Source: Treponema sp. (GTDB lineage Bacteria > Spirochaetota > Spirochaetia > Treponematales > Breznakiellaceae). From it: DNA of 32,814 bases. The DNA lies in assembly GCA_003245635.1 (NCBI GenBank), contig QKCO01000114.1, positions 1 through 32,814 on the forward strand. The letters run 5' to 3'. The notes below the pieces were generated by a model. That model was not told where the DNA came from and ran no database searches. It saw only the letters and a program-made list of their open reading frames with translations. The position numbers and the translations under genes are program-made. Below, piece by piece: positions 18,305 to 28,387 of the stretch (positions are counted from its first letter, which is position 1; each line of letters begins with the position of its first letter).

Positions 18305-19831
18305 CTAGCGCGCGTATTCCACGATGCGGGTTTCGCGGATGATCGTGACCTTTATGCGGCCCGGATAGCGCATATCGGTTTCGATCTTCTTGGCGATCTG
18401 CTTCGCCAGATCCTTCGACTGGTCGTCGTTGACGCTCTCGTTGTTCACGAGGATGCGCAATTCGCGGCCGGCCTGGATCGCGTACGCCTTATCCACGCCG
18501 GAGAAGCTCTCCGCGATGGACTCCAGATTCTCGAGGCGCTTGATGTAGTTGTCCAGCGTCTCGCGCCGCGCACCGGGACGGGCCGCCGAGATCGCGTCCG
18601 CGATCTGAACGATGACCGACTCGATGCACGAGGGCTCAACATCGTTGTGGTGGCTCCCGATCGCATTGATGACGCGCGCGTCCTCGCCGAGCTTGCGGGC
18701 CATCTCCATGCCGATCTCGGCGTGGTTGAGGTCCGAATCCGACTCGACGCCCTTTCCGATATCGTGCAGCAGGGCGCCCCGCTTCGCGATCTCCCGGTTC
18801 GCGCCTACCTCCGCCGCGAGCATGCCCGCGATGACGGCGACTTCCTTCGAATGATACAGAACGTTCTGGCCGTAGCTCGTGCGGAAATACAGCCGTCCGA
18901 GCATCTTGATCGAGTCCTGCCCCATATTGTGCAGCCCGAGATCGAACAGGACCTTCTCGCCTTCCTCGAAAATCTTCTGAGAAATCTCCCGGGTAACCTT
19001 CTGGACGACCTCTTCGATGCGGGCCGGGTGGATCCGTCCGTCGGTGATGAGGCGCTCCATGGCGACCTTGGCGATTTCGCGCCTGACCGGATCGAAGCAC
19101 GAAATGACGACCGCTTCCGGCGTATCGTCGATGATGACGTCCACGCCCGTCAGGGTCTCGAGGGTGCGTATGTTCCGACCCTCGCGGCCGATGATCCGGC
19201 CCTTCATCTCGTCGTTCGGAAGCGTCACCGTCGTGACGGTCACCTCGCTGGTCACTTCCGTGGCGAGCCGCTGCACCGTCGTGATCAGGATATCCCTCGC
19301 CTTCTTCTCGGCGGAGAGATTCGCTTCCTGCTCGATCTTGTTCAGGAGCGCCTGCGCGTCGTGCTTGGCCTCATTTTCCAGACTCTGGACGATGAGGGCT
19401 TTCGCCTCTTCTACGCTCAGGCCGGAAATCCGCTCGAGTTCGGAACGATAACGCTCCTCCTCGTGCTCCAGCGCGTTTTCGCGTTCGTTGAGCGTCTTAT
19501 CGCGTTCAACGAATTTCTCTTCCTGTTGCTCAAGCTGGGCGGTCTTCTTGTCGATCGCCTCTTCCTTCTGCAGCACCCGCCGTTCGTAGCGCTGCAGCTC
19601 ACCTCTGCGTTCCCGGATTTCCCTTTCTTGCTGTGTCCGTTCCCGAATTAAATTGTCTTTCGCTTCGAGAAGGATCTCCTTCTTCTTGGCCTCAGCTTCT
19701 TTTATCGCATCCTGCTTGATGCGTTCGGCCCGCTGTTCGGAGGCCGAAAGTTGGAATCTGGCGTACAGCCATCGAATGAACCAGCCTAAGGTCAATCCGG
19801 CGAGAGGGAGGATGATTATCCACAGTCCCAT
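18305..19831 (-). CDS. rny: Ribonuclease Y, 508 aa
   Basis: Membrane-anchored endoribonuclease that starts mRNA decay. It has an N-terminal membrane helix (GLWIIILPLAGLTLGWFI), a long charged coiled coil (~30-200), a KH domain (GRIIGREGRNIRTLETLTGV) and an HD domain with LLHDIGKGVE (~residue 355). The terminal block YPGRIKVTIIRETRIVEYAR is typical of the family. Full length. The ATG has AGGAGGG upstream and a strong promoter at 19865-19892. Confidence 0.97.
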   Translation of the reverse strand: MGLWIIILPLAGLTLGWFIRWLYARFQLSASEQRAERIKQDAIKEAEAKKKEILLEAKDNLIRERTQQEREIRERRGELQRYERRVLQKEEAIDKKTAQLEQQEEKFVERDKTLNERENALEHEEERYRSELERISGLSVEEAKALIVQSLENEAKHDAQALLNKIEQEANLSAEKKARDILITTVQRLATEVTSEVTVTTVTLPNDEMKGRIIGREGRNIRTLETLTGVDVIIDDTPEAVVISCFDPVRREIAKVAMERLITDGRIHPARIEEVVQKVTREISQKIFEEGEKVLFDLGLHNMGQDSIKMLGRLYFRTSYGQNVLYHSKEVAVIAGMLAAEVGANREIAKRGALLHDIGKGVESDSDLNHAEIGMEMARKLGEDARVINAIGSHHNDVEPSCIESVIVQIADAISAARPGARRETLDNYIKRLENLESIAESFSGVDKAYAIQAGRELRILVNNESVNDDQSKDLAKQIAKKIETDMRYPGRIKVTIIRETRIVEYAR

Positions 19832-19864
19832 AGGACCCTCCTACCTGACTAGCCGTATTAACCG

Positions 19865-19892
19865 ATTATAGCAATGCAGGGATAAAAGTCAA
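19865..19892 (-). promoter_or_regulatory. Promoter for rny
   Basis: Minus strand TTGACT (19887-19892), 16-bp spacer, consensus TATAAT (19865-19870). The start codon is 33 bp downstream with an SD sequence, so this transcript has a leader. Confidence 0.75.
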
Positions 19893-19911
19893 GCAAATCA
19901 TTGATTCGGAA

Positions 19912-20641
<730 letters not shown>

Positions 20642-20652
<11 letters not shown>

Positions 20653-21271
20653 CCCGTCCCTTTTCCTTGATCGATCCGCTGATCGAGCCTTCCATAAAGA
20701 TGTCGTCGGTCTCCAGATCGACGCGCATGCGGTCGGCGCGGAATTCGTCGCCTTCCTTATACACGACCGGCATGCCGGCGAGATCCAGCTTCTTCTCCTC
20801 GCGGCGGTAGAGCGCCCACTCCGAACGGCACACCAGCTCGTCCTTGAACAGACGCACGCCGACCTGCAGGACGGTCGTGCCGCCCGCGTCGTTGTACTCG
20901 ATGAAGCGGCCCTTCGCGATGACGCCGTTCTTCTTGTCCTCGAGCGTCGAATCGCCCTCGAGCCGGGCGATCTTCGCCGTCCGGTCGTAGCGGAGCCGCT
21001 GGGTCCTGAAATAGACGCCCTTCTTCTCGTCGACACCGGTGACCGATCCGGAGCAGTCGACGTAGCGATTCCCGTCGCCGGAAAGCTCTATCCGGTCGGC
21101 GTTCAGCACCAGGTCATCGGTGGAGACCTGCGCGGAGCCTTCGAGTATCGTGCTTTCCCGGCCGGAAGCCCGGCTGCCGCTCATCGATTCGGCGCGGAAA
21201 CGGAACGACTCGGCCCGCGAGGAGAGGAGGGAAAGGCAGAAAACGGCGGCCGCGAAGATACGGCGCCTCAC
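20642..21271 (-). CDS. lptA: LptA/OstA-family periplasmic protein, 209 aa
   Basis: A short signal peptide (MRRRIFAAAVFCLSLLSSRA) is followed by the repeating beta-strand pattern of OstA-like domains: STILEGSAQVSTDDLVLNAD, SGSVTGVDEKKGVYFRTQRL and KKNGVIAKGRFIEYNDAGGT. In the family this forms the periplasmic bridge for LPS. It overlaps lptC by 4 bp (ATGA) and lptB by 11 bp. The call rests on fold pattern and operon position more than on conserved residues. Confidence 0.85.
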
Positions 21272-21894
21272 CGGAAGTCCTCCGTGCCGGACTCCGCGGA
21301 ACCGGACTCCGCGGTGCTTGGCGACTCCGGCGGCTCTTCGGGCGCGGATTTATCTTCTTCCACCATGGTGCCGAAAACCGAGCCGGTAAGCGTCCAGCTT
21401 TTCGAACGCGCGTCCGCCGTGAAGCCGCGGCCGCTCAAAAAGGACCCGTCCGACTTCTTCACCAACACGGGAGCGTCCGGCGAGCCCAGAAGCACGCGGT
21501 CGTCGTTCTTCCAAGTCAGCTTGTCGGTCTCGATCACCAGATCTTCCTGCGGCACAGAAAGGCTCACGGCACCGTCCAGCGACACGTCTCCGGATTCCAG
21601 GTCGACGACCGCGGAAGAGGCCCCTCCGACGGCGCCCTGCGAACCGTCGCCCGCGTACTGGGCGAAACGAGCGCCGGACACGACCATGCGCCGCTCCTTC
21701 TCGTAGCGCTCGACCGAATCGGCCTGCAGGCGCACGACGGGCTTGCCGTCGCGCACGCGGATGTACTCGACGTCGCTCATCGCTATGTCGGGCACGGAAT
21801 CGGGAGCCTCGTCGGAGAGGCTCCCGTAATCGAACGAACAGGAAAGGGAGAAAGCGGAAACGATGAATAAGAGCGGCGCGAGCCGTCCTTTCAT
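21268..21894 (-). CDS. lptC: LptC-like lipoprotein, 208 aa
   Basis: A lipoprotein signal (MKGRLAPLLFIVSAFSLSC, lipobox SLSC, Cys19) precedes LptC-like strands: IAMSDVEYIRVRDGKPVVRL, ADSVERYEKERRMVVSGARF and DLVIETDKLTWKNDDRVLLG. The C-terminal ~40 residues are a Glu/Ser/Pro-rich tail. The family normally anchors LptA to the inner-membrane complex with a membrane helix; here a lipid anchor is predicted instead. It lies 16 bp after pyrG and overlaps lptA. Confidence 0.82.
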   Translation of the reverse strand: MKGRLAPLLFIVSAFSLSCSFDYGSLSDEAPDSVPDIAMSDVEYIRVRDGKPVVRLQADSVERYEKERRMVVSGARFAQYAGDGSQGAVGGASSAVVDLESGDVSLDGAVSLSVPQEDLVIETDKLTWKNDDRVLLGSPDAPVLVKKSDGSFLSGRGFTADARSKSWTLTGSVFGTMVEEDKSAPEEPPESPSTAESGSAESGTEDFR

Positions 21895-21910
21895 TGCGGC
21901 GGGCCCCGCT

Positions 21911-23579
<1,669 letters not shown>

Positions 23580-23615
23580 CGGATGCGCGAAGGAACGGAG
23601 CGTGTTGCCGCGCGT

Positions 23616-24104
23616 CTAACGGATGCGGTCTTCGCAGTTTTTCGTCTCCAGGTACAGGACCGACCCGGCCAGCGATTCGGCGGCGTGCCCGGCGGGAGCC
23701 TCGCAGGATAGGGAATCGAAGATATCGGCCTCCACGCGGATCGGAGCGCCGAGGCGAAGCGCGAGCGCGATGCCGTCGGACGGGCGGACCTCCATAGAGT
23801 AGGAACGGAACCCCTTCCGGTATAGGATTTTGCCCAGGAAGCCCTCGTCGCCGCGCGCGTAGATGCCGAAAGCGATGAATTTGAAGCCGTGGCGCGAGAA
23901 CAATTCCGCGAACAGGTCGTGGGTCAGCGGCCGGGGCGGCTTTATGCCTTCGATTTCGATGATGATCGCGCTCGCCTCGAACGCACCGACGGGGACCGAC
24001 AGGTACCGTCCATCCGCCGAATCCCGGAGCAGGACCAAAGGAGTATCCCCATCGTCGGCCAATGCGACGCCGGCTACCGAAAGCATGATATTTCGCGGAA
24101 CCAT
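23616..24104 (-). CDS. Bifunctional nuclease family (BFN/DUF151) protein, 162 aa
   Basis: DUF151 proteins are small nucleases or regulators of poorly known substrate. The family pattern is visible: VVLLRDSADGRYLSVPVGAF-like first block (here PLVLLRDSADGRYLSVPVGA), EASAIIIEIEG, RPLTHDLFAELFSRHGF and the conserved EVRPSDGIALALRLGAPI. ATG 24104 (MVPRNIMLSVAGVAL) is chosen because TATAAT ends 7 bp before it; a longer frame to 24194 would run through the promoter. Divergent from cheR. Confidence 0.9.
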   Translation of the reverse strand: MVPRNIMLSVAGVALADDGDTPLVLLRDSADGRYLSVPVGAFEASAIIIEIEGIKPPRPLTHDLFAELFSRHGFKFIAFGIYARGDEGFLGKILYRKGFRSYSMEVRPSDGIALALRLGAPIRVEADIFDSLSCEAPAGHAAESLAGSVLYLETKNCEDRIR

Positions 24105-24111
24105 ATCGTCG

Positions 24112-24140
24112 ATTATACCACGCCGCAAGCTTGAAGTCGG
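24112..24140 (-). promoter_or_regulatory. Promoter for the DUF151 gene, predicted leaderless
   Basis: Consensus TATAAT (24112-24117, minus strand) with a weak -35 CCGACT (24135-24140) at 17 bp. ATG 24104 follows after 7 bp and lacks an SD sequence. Confidence 0.6.
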
Positions 24141-24158
24141 CATTATGCGGGCAATCGA

Positions 24159-24187
24159 TTGACAGCCGATAACGGCGTCCTTACACT
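24159..24187 (+). promoter_or_regulatory. Promoter for cheR-cheB
   Basis: Consensus TTGACA (24159-24164), 17-bp spacer, TACACT (24182-24187). ATG 24212 is 24 bp downstream with AGAGGAG, so the transcript has a short leader. Confidence 0.7.
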
Positions 24188-24211
24188 TTGACATCAGAGG
24201 AGCTGGTTTGT

Positions 24212-25030
24212 ATGGCGGACTTCGTTACCGACGGCGATTTCGAGCAATTCCGAAAGCTGATATACGACGAGAGCGGCATCCATTTTTCGGCCACGAACCG
24301 GTCGATACTGGAAAGCCGCCTCAAGGAACGGCTTCGGGAAAAGAAGCTCGAGCATGTTCGCCAGTACTACGACGTGATCGTGAAGGACAAGGAAGAAATG
24401 AAGGCCTTCCTCGATTCGATCACGACGAACCTGACGCGCTTCTTCAGGAACCAAGCTCATTTCGACGCGTTCGAGAAATTCATCATCCCCGAGCTGATGA
24501 AGATCAAAAAGCCGGCAAACGACCACAAGTTGCGGATCTGGAGCGCGGGATGCTCGACCGGCGAGGAGCCGTACACCATCGCCATCATGCTCAAGGATCT
24601 GCTGCCCCCGCCCTGGACGGCGGAGATCATAGCGAGCGACATCAGCCTGAAATCGCTGATGGTCGGCAAGGAAGGGTTCTACGCCGACTCCCGCATCGCC
24701 GGCATCCCCGAGGCCACGCTCAAAAAGCATTTCGACCGAGTCGAAGGCGGCTACAAGATCCACGACGAGCTGAAGAAAATGATACGCTTCGACTACCACA
24801 ACCTTAAGAACGACTCGGGGCAGCGGAACCTCGACGTGGTTTTTTGCCGCAACGTTCTGATCTACTTCGACGAAGCGGCGCAGAAGGCGGCTGTGGAACG
24901 CTTCTGGGACGCCATGGCGCCGAAGTCGTTCCTCTTCATAGGCCATTCGGAATCGCTGTTCGGCATGAACACGAAGTTCGAGTTCGTGAAAACGGAATGG
25001 GCCTGTTTCTATCGTAAATTCTTATCATAG
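24212..25030 (+). CDS. cheR: Chemotaxis protein methyltransferase CheR, 272 aa
   Basis: Methylates glutamates of chemoreceptors using SAM. An N-terminal helical domain (DGDFEQFRKLIYDESGIHF, LESRLKERLREKKL) precedes the SAM-binding domain with LRIWSAGCSTGEEPYTIAIM, IIASDISLKSL and LDVVFCRNVLIYFDEAAQ. ATG 24212 has an AGAGGAG SD at proper distance; an upstream in-frame start at 24188 would fall immediately after the -10 element. First gene of cheR-cheB-small CxxC protein. Confidence 0.97.
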   Translation: MADFVTDGDFEQFRKLIYDESGIHFSATNRSILESRLKERLREKKLEHVRQYYDVIVKDKEEMKAFLDSITTNLTRFFRNQAHFDAFEKFIIPELMKIKKPANDHKLRIWSAGCSTGEEPYTIAIMLKDLLPPPWTAEIIASDISLKSLMVGKEGFYADSRIAGIPEATLKKHFDRVEGGYKIHDELKKMIRFDYHNLKNDSGQRNLDVVFCRNVLIYFDEAAQKAAVERFWDAMAPKSFLFIGHSESLFGMNTKFEFVKTEWACFYRKFLS

Positions 25031-25046
25031 CGAGCAAGGAGCTTTT

Positions 25047-26198
25047 GTGGCCGATACCGTTTCCGTTCTGATCGTCGATGACTCGGCGCTCATGAGAAAT
25101 CTGATATCGAGGATGGTGGAAGCCACCCCCGGAATGAACGTCGCCGAACGGGCGATGAACGGCGTATTCGCGCTCCAGAAAATACCGCGCTGCGATCCCG
25201 ACGTCATCGTGCTCGATCTCGAGATGCCGGAAATGAACGGCATCGAGTTCCTGAAAGAACGCAAAAGGCTGGGAATCGAAATACCGGTCGTCATCTTGTC
25301 GTCGATAGCCCGCCGAGGGGCGGAGATCACGATGGAGGCTCTATCCCTGGGCGCGAGCGACTTCATCATGAAGCCGACCGGAGCGGCGTCCGAGGACGTC
25401 CGATTCGTCAAAGACCAGCTGATGGAGATGCTGTTCGCCTACGGCGCCAAGTATCGGGCGAAGCGGGGCAAGACCACATCGACCGAAAAGCTCGAGGAGC
25501 TCGAGCGAGCGCGAGAGACCGAAACACGCCCCAGGCCCACGATGCCGCGCCCGATGGGGCTCCCGAGCCGGGTTCCCGAACCGGCCCCCGCAAAGCCGAC
25601 CCCCGCGCGCAAGCCCGGACCGACCGAGCTCATCGCCATCGGCATTTCCACGGGAGGACCGAACGCGCTGCGGGAAGTGTTCGCGAAAATCGACGCGGAT
25701 CTTCCGCAGCCCATACTGGTGGTCCAGCACATGCCTCCGGGGTTCACCGCGGAATTCGCGAAGAGCCTCGACCGGGTCTGCCCGCTCGAAGTCAAGGAAG
25801 CGGCGGACGGGGATGTCGTGAAGAGCGGCCGTATCCTGATCGCGCCCGGCGACCGGCATATCGAAGTCGAGAAGAAGCCGCTGGCTACCATCGTCCGGGT
25901 CATCGAGACCCCGCCGGTGAACGGACATCGGCCTTCGGCCGACGTGCTGTTCGCGTCCGTGGCCAAGGAATTCGGAAACCGCGCCCTGGGAGTCATCATG
26001 ACCGGCATGGGGCGGGACGGAGCGAAGGAAATCGGAAGTATTTTCAAGGAAGGCGGGATAACGCTTGGACAGGACGAGCATTCGTCAGTAGTTTATGGTA
26101 TGCCCAAAGTAGCCTACGAAATGGGTCATATAAGCGAACAGGTGACGCTGGCCGATATGGCCGCGCGAATCTGCTCAATCGCCAAGGAGAAGCGATAA
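25047..26198 (+). CDS. cheB: Chemotaxis response regulator protein-glutamate methylesterase CheB, 383 aa
   Basis: Removes receptor methyl groups, antagonising CheR. A receiver domain (residues 1-~120) carries the phosphoacceptor Asp57 in VIVLDLEMPEMNG. A Pro/Arg-rich linker (~140-190) leads to the methylesterase domain with GISTGGPNALREV (Ser201), VVQHMPPGFT (catalytic His) and MTGMGRDGAKEIG (catalytic Asp). The GTG start at 25047 has an AAGGAG SD, 16 bp after cheR. Confidence 0.98.
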   Translation: MADTVSVLIVDDSALMRNLISRMVEATPGMNVAERAMNGVFALQKIPRCDPDVIVLDLEMPEMNGIEFLKERKRLGIEIPVVILSSIARRGAEITMEALSLGASDFIMKPTGAASEDVRFVKDQLMEMLFAYGAKYRAKRGKTTSTEKLEELERARETETRPRPTMPRPMGLPSRVPEPAPAKPTPARKPGPTELIAIGISTGGPNALREVFAKIDADLPQPILVVQHMPPGFTAEFAKSLDRVCPLEVKEAADGDVVKSGRILIAPGDRHIEVEKKPLATIVRVIETPPVNGHRPSADVLFASVAKEFGNRALGVIMTGMGRDGAKEIGSIFKEGGITLGQDEHSSVVYGMPKVAYEMGHISEQVTLADMAARICSIAKEKR

Positions 26199-26214
26199 GC
26201 GAAGGAGGCCCTCG

Positions 26215-26400
26215 ATGAAGAAAGCGTATCGATGCAAGGACTGCGGAAACGAAGTGGTTCAGGATTCGACGAAGAAGGCGCCCGACTGCTGTGGCGAAAC
26301 GATGAAGGAAATTCCCCTCGAAGCCTGCAGAGGCTCGGGACAGGAAAGCGGCCTGACCGGCGAAGAACCCTGCGAAGACTTCACCGGCAAACAGAGCTGA
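26215..26400 (+). CDS. Small CxxC/CC zinc-ribbon-like protein, 61 aa
   Basis: A small protein starting MKKAYRCKDCGNEVVQ, with a second pair of adjacent cysteines (PDCCGETMKEIP) about 17 residues later and two more in the C-terminal tail. The first two pairs resemble a rubredoxin/zinc-ribbon knuckle set that could bind one metal. It has a strong AAGGAGG SD, begins 16 bp after cheB and ends just before a terminator, so it is the last gene of the chemotaxis operon. No specific function recognised. Confidence 0.78.
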   Translation: MKKAYRCKDCGNEVVQDSTKKAPDCCGETMKEIPLEACRGSGQESGLTGEEPCEDFTGKQS

Positions 26401-26407
26401 CCCAAAA

Positions 26408-26431
26408 CGAAGGCCCCTTCCGGGGCCTTCG
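26408..26431. terminator. Bidirectional hairpin between convergent operons
   Basis: A perfect 10-bp stem (26408-26417 with 26422-26431) with a TTCC loop. On the minus strand it is followed by TTTT (the AAAA at 26404-26407), on the plus strand by a weaker CCGTTT. It lies between the cheB operon and the RseC-like gene. Confidence 0.8.
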
Positions 26432-26442
26432 CCGTTTAAACA

Positions 26443-26871
26443 TCAGTCATCGGCAGGCGGCTCCGTTTCGTTGATCGTTCGAGTGACGATCGGAACGTCC
26501 TTTGCCGGTTTCGCCTTCCTGAAGAAGTAGACCCCGAAAAAGCCGAGCACCAGCCCGAGGACGCCGCCCGACGCGCGGGCCGCTTCGCTCGCTCCGGGAA
26601 ACAGCACCGCGACGAGAGCGAAAAAGAGAATGAAGGCCACTATAGGCGGGAGCAGCACCAGGAACGCGTTCGAGGCGGTAGCCCCCGCGCTGACGTTGAT
26701 CTCGACCAGCTCGCCGAGCTTCAGATCCAAGCCTCTGCGGTTCTCCGCGGTGAAAACCTTCCCGTTGGCCTTGCACTCCTCGTTCATGCAGCCGAAGCAG
26801 CCGCCGAGCTCACCGCCCTGAATCGTTACCGTCGTCCCCGTTATCTTCGTTATCCTTCCGATTTCCTGCAT
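26443..26871 (-). CDS. RseC/MucC-family membrane protein, 142 aa
   Basis: N-terminal soluble part with GRITKITGTTVTIQGG and a cysteine cluster (GGCFGCMNEECKANG), then a second beta stretch (LDLKLGELVEINVSAGAT). Two membrane helices follow (AFLVLLPPIVAFILFFALVA and GGVLGLVLGFFGVYFF) and a short charged tail. This is the RseC/MucC layout; members act in SoxR reduction, envelope-stress control or Rnf-linked electron transfer. No rnf or rse genes are in the window. Its first 62 bp lie inside the end of the upstream gene. Confidence 0.85.
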   Translation of the reverse strand: MQEIGRITKITGTTVTIQGGELGGCFGCMNEECKANGKVFTAENRRGLDLKLGELVEINVSAGATASNAFLVLLPPIVAFILFFALVAVLFPGASEAARASGGVLGLVLGFFGVYFFRKAKPAKDVPIVTRTINETEPPADD

Positions 26872-27661
26872 CTTGAGCCTCCGGGCATACGACCCGTATA
26901 CGTTCGATAGACGAGGCGCGCCCCTCGTCGTCCGCTTCGATCAACACGCCCTGCAGCTCCGGCCGCGCCCACGCGTCGCGGGTCCAGTCCGGAATGCCGG
27001 TCAGAAATTCGTTCACCCGGGACGCGGGATCGCAGCCGCCGACCGAATCCGCGCTGCCGGTCCGTCCGGCGTCGCAGATCACGGCCGTGCCTCCCGGAAG
27101 AACGGCCTCGTCGGCCGTCTGCACCCGGCCGTGCGAGCCGACCATCGCCGTGCAGCCTCCCGCGGCGGCGCGGAAAAGGGAAAGCTTCTCCGCCGTCGCG
27201 CTCGCGTGGAAGTCCACCAGCACGAACGGCGTTTCTCGCCGCAGGCGCTCGAGCAGTTCCGGGAGCAGGTCGAACGGGCTGTCCGCGTGCATGCGGTCGA
27301 ACCCCGACTGCCCCAAGAGGCTCGCGACCGCGACCTTTCTGCCGCCCGCGTTGAAGACGCGGGAGCCCCATCCGGGCGCCTGCGCGCTCAGATTCGCCGG
27401 ACGGAGCACATAGGGCATCCGGGAGATGTTTTCGACAAGATCCTTCTTGAAATAGACCGAGTCGCCCATCGTGATCGCATCGACTCCGAGCTTGCGGATG
27501 TAGGCGGCATGATTGCGCCCCAAGCCGGCCCCCCCGGTCGCTCCATCGCAGTTGGCTACGACGAAATCGACGCTGCGCGAACGGCGCAGTTCGGGGAGCG
27601 CTTTCTTGAGGCTGTATATGCCGGCCTTGCCGACGACTTCCGCGACGTACAGGATCCTCAA
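26810..27661 (-). CDS. YmdB-like protein with degenerate metal site, 283 aa
   Basis: Clearly a paralogue of YmdB over its length: VVGKAG, SVDFVVANCDGATGGAGLG, LGVDAITMGDSVYFKKDLVE, YVLRPANLSAQAPG, VDFHASATAEK, MVGSHGRVQTADEAVLPGGT. Metal-ligand motifs are altered: GDVVG becomes AEVVG, NGEN becomes NCDG, GNH becomes GDS and THTH becomes SHGR, while DFHA is kept. Hydrolysis as in YmdB is therefore doubtful; a binding or regulatory role is inferred. A highly charged Asn/Asp tail overlaps the RseC-like gene. The start is TTG 27661 with GAGGGGG upstream; no better start is seen. Middle gene of TPR-this-RseC. Confidence 0.87.
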   Translation of the reverse strand: MRILYVAEVVGKAGIYSLKKALPELRRSRSVDFVVANCDGATGGAGLGRNHAAYIRKLGVDAITMGDSVYFKKDLVENISRMPYVLRPANLSAQAPGWGSRVFNAGGRKVAVASLLGQSGFDRMHADSPFDLLPELLERLRRETPFVLVDFHASATAEKLSLFRAAAGGCTAMVGSHGRVQTADEAVLPGGTAVICDAGRTGSADSVGGCDPASRVNEFLTGIPDWTRDAWARPELQGVLIEADDEGRASSIERIRVVCPEAQDAGNRKDNEDNGDDGNDSGR

Positions 27662-27673
27662 ACCATTTCCCCC

Positions 27674-28198
27674 TCAGCGCCGAGGAGGAGGCAGCTCCCT
27701 GAGACGGCGCTCGAATTCCGACGCGGCCCGGCCGTCGCCGAGTTCCGCGCAGGCGTCCTTGAGATTGTAGAGCGCATCCCAGTAATTGGGATCGATCGTT
27801 ACGGCGCGCTCGAAGCAGTCCCGAGCCTCGCCGTACGCGCCCTCGGTAAAATACAGCACGCCGAGGTTGTTCCACAAGCTCGATGAGGACGCATTCCGCT
27901 CGAGGGCTCCATTGTAGAAGAACTCGGCTTCCTCGTACTGCTCCCGCTCGTAGTGGAGCAGACCGAGCGCGCCCCAGGCTTCCGCGTTGTCCTCGTCCAG
28001 CGCCCGGCAGCGCTCCAGGCTGTCTTCGGCGCTGTCCAACTCGCCGCTCCGGTGCTGGGCGATGCCGAGATTCAACCACAACAAGGGATTCCCGGGTTCC
28101 ATGATCAGGGCCTTCCGGAACAAGGGAATCGCGTCGATCGGCCGGTTCGCCTCGGTAAGGGCGATGCCGGAGTCGTTCAGTGATGCCGCAGTTTCCAT
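27674..28198 (-). CDS. TPR-repeat protein, 174 aa
   Basis: Four to five tetratricopeptide repeats fill the protein: ASLNDSGIALTEANRPIDAI, PLLWLNLGIAQHRSGELDSA, AEAWGALGLLHYEREQYEEA, SSLWNNLGVLYFTEGAYGEA and YWDALYNLKDACAELGDGRA. No signal peptide or membrane segment, so a cytoplasmic adaptor is likely; the partner is unknown. ATG 28198 has a strong AGGAGGAG SD sequence, and a TATATT lies upstream without a convincing -35. Upstream codons in frame read through the intergenic region and are not protein-like. Confidence 0.9.
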   Translation of the reverse strand: METAASLNDSGIALTEANRPIDAIPLFRKALIMEPGNPLLWLNLGIAQHRSGELDSAEDSLERCRALDEDNAEAWGALGLLHYEREQYEEAEFFYNGALERNASSSSLWNNLGVLYFTEGAYGEARDCFERAVTIDPNYWDALYNLKDACAELGDGRAASEFERRLRELPPPRR

Positions 28199-28259
28199 AG
28201 GCTCCTCCTGCTTGAAATATAGTCCAAACGGCCCCGGGCGGCCAGTGCGAACGTTCGTA

Positions 28260-28288
28260 TTGATCGGGGCCGGCCGCCGCGGTATATT
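28260..28288 (+). promoter_or_regulatory. Promoter for the small heat-shock gene
   Basis: TTGATC (28260-28265), 17-bp spacer, TATATT (28283-28288). It implies a leader of about 90 nt before ATG 28388. No CIRCE inverted repeat is seen. Confidence 0.6.
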
Positions 28289-28347
28289 TAAGGGGACGAC
28301 GGAGGCGAGCCGCCCCGCCGCCGGATCGCTCCGTAGGAGGATCCACC

Positions 28348-28362
28348 ATGACCGGGCCATGA
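28348..28362 (+). other. Possible four-codon leader ORF upstream of hsp20
   Basis: ATG ACC GGG CCA TGA follows a strong TAGGAGGA SD sequence at good spacing, within the predicted 5' leader of the heat-shock gene. The downstream gene has its own AAGGAG. It may be fortuitous. Confidence 0.25.
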
Positions 28363-28387
28363 CGGCCGGCGCACTAAGGAGCCTTGC

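Noticed and set aside
17672-19651. 659-codon open frame on the plus strand opposite ymdB and rny
   Set aside because: It spans two well-conserved minus-strand genes, a terminator and no promoter or SD sequence; it is a GC-driven shadow frame.
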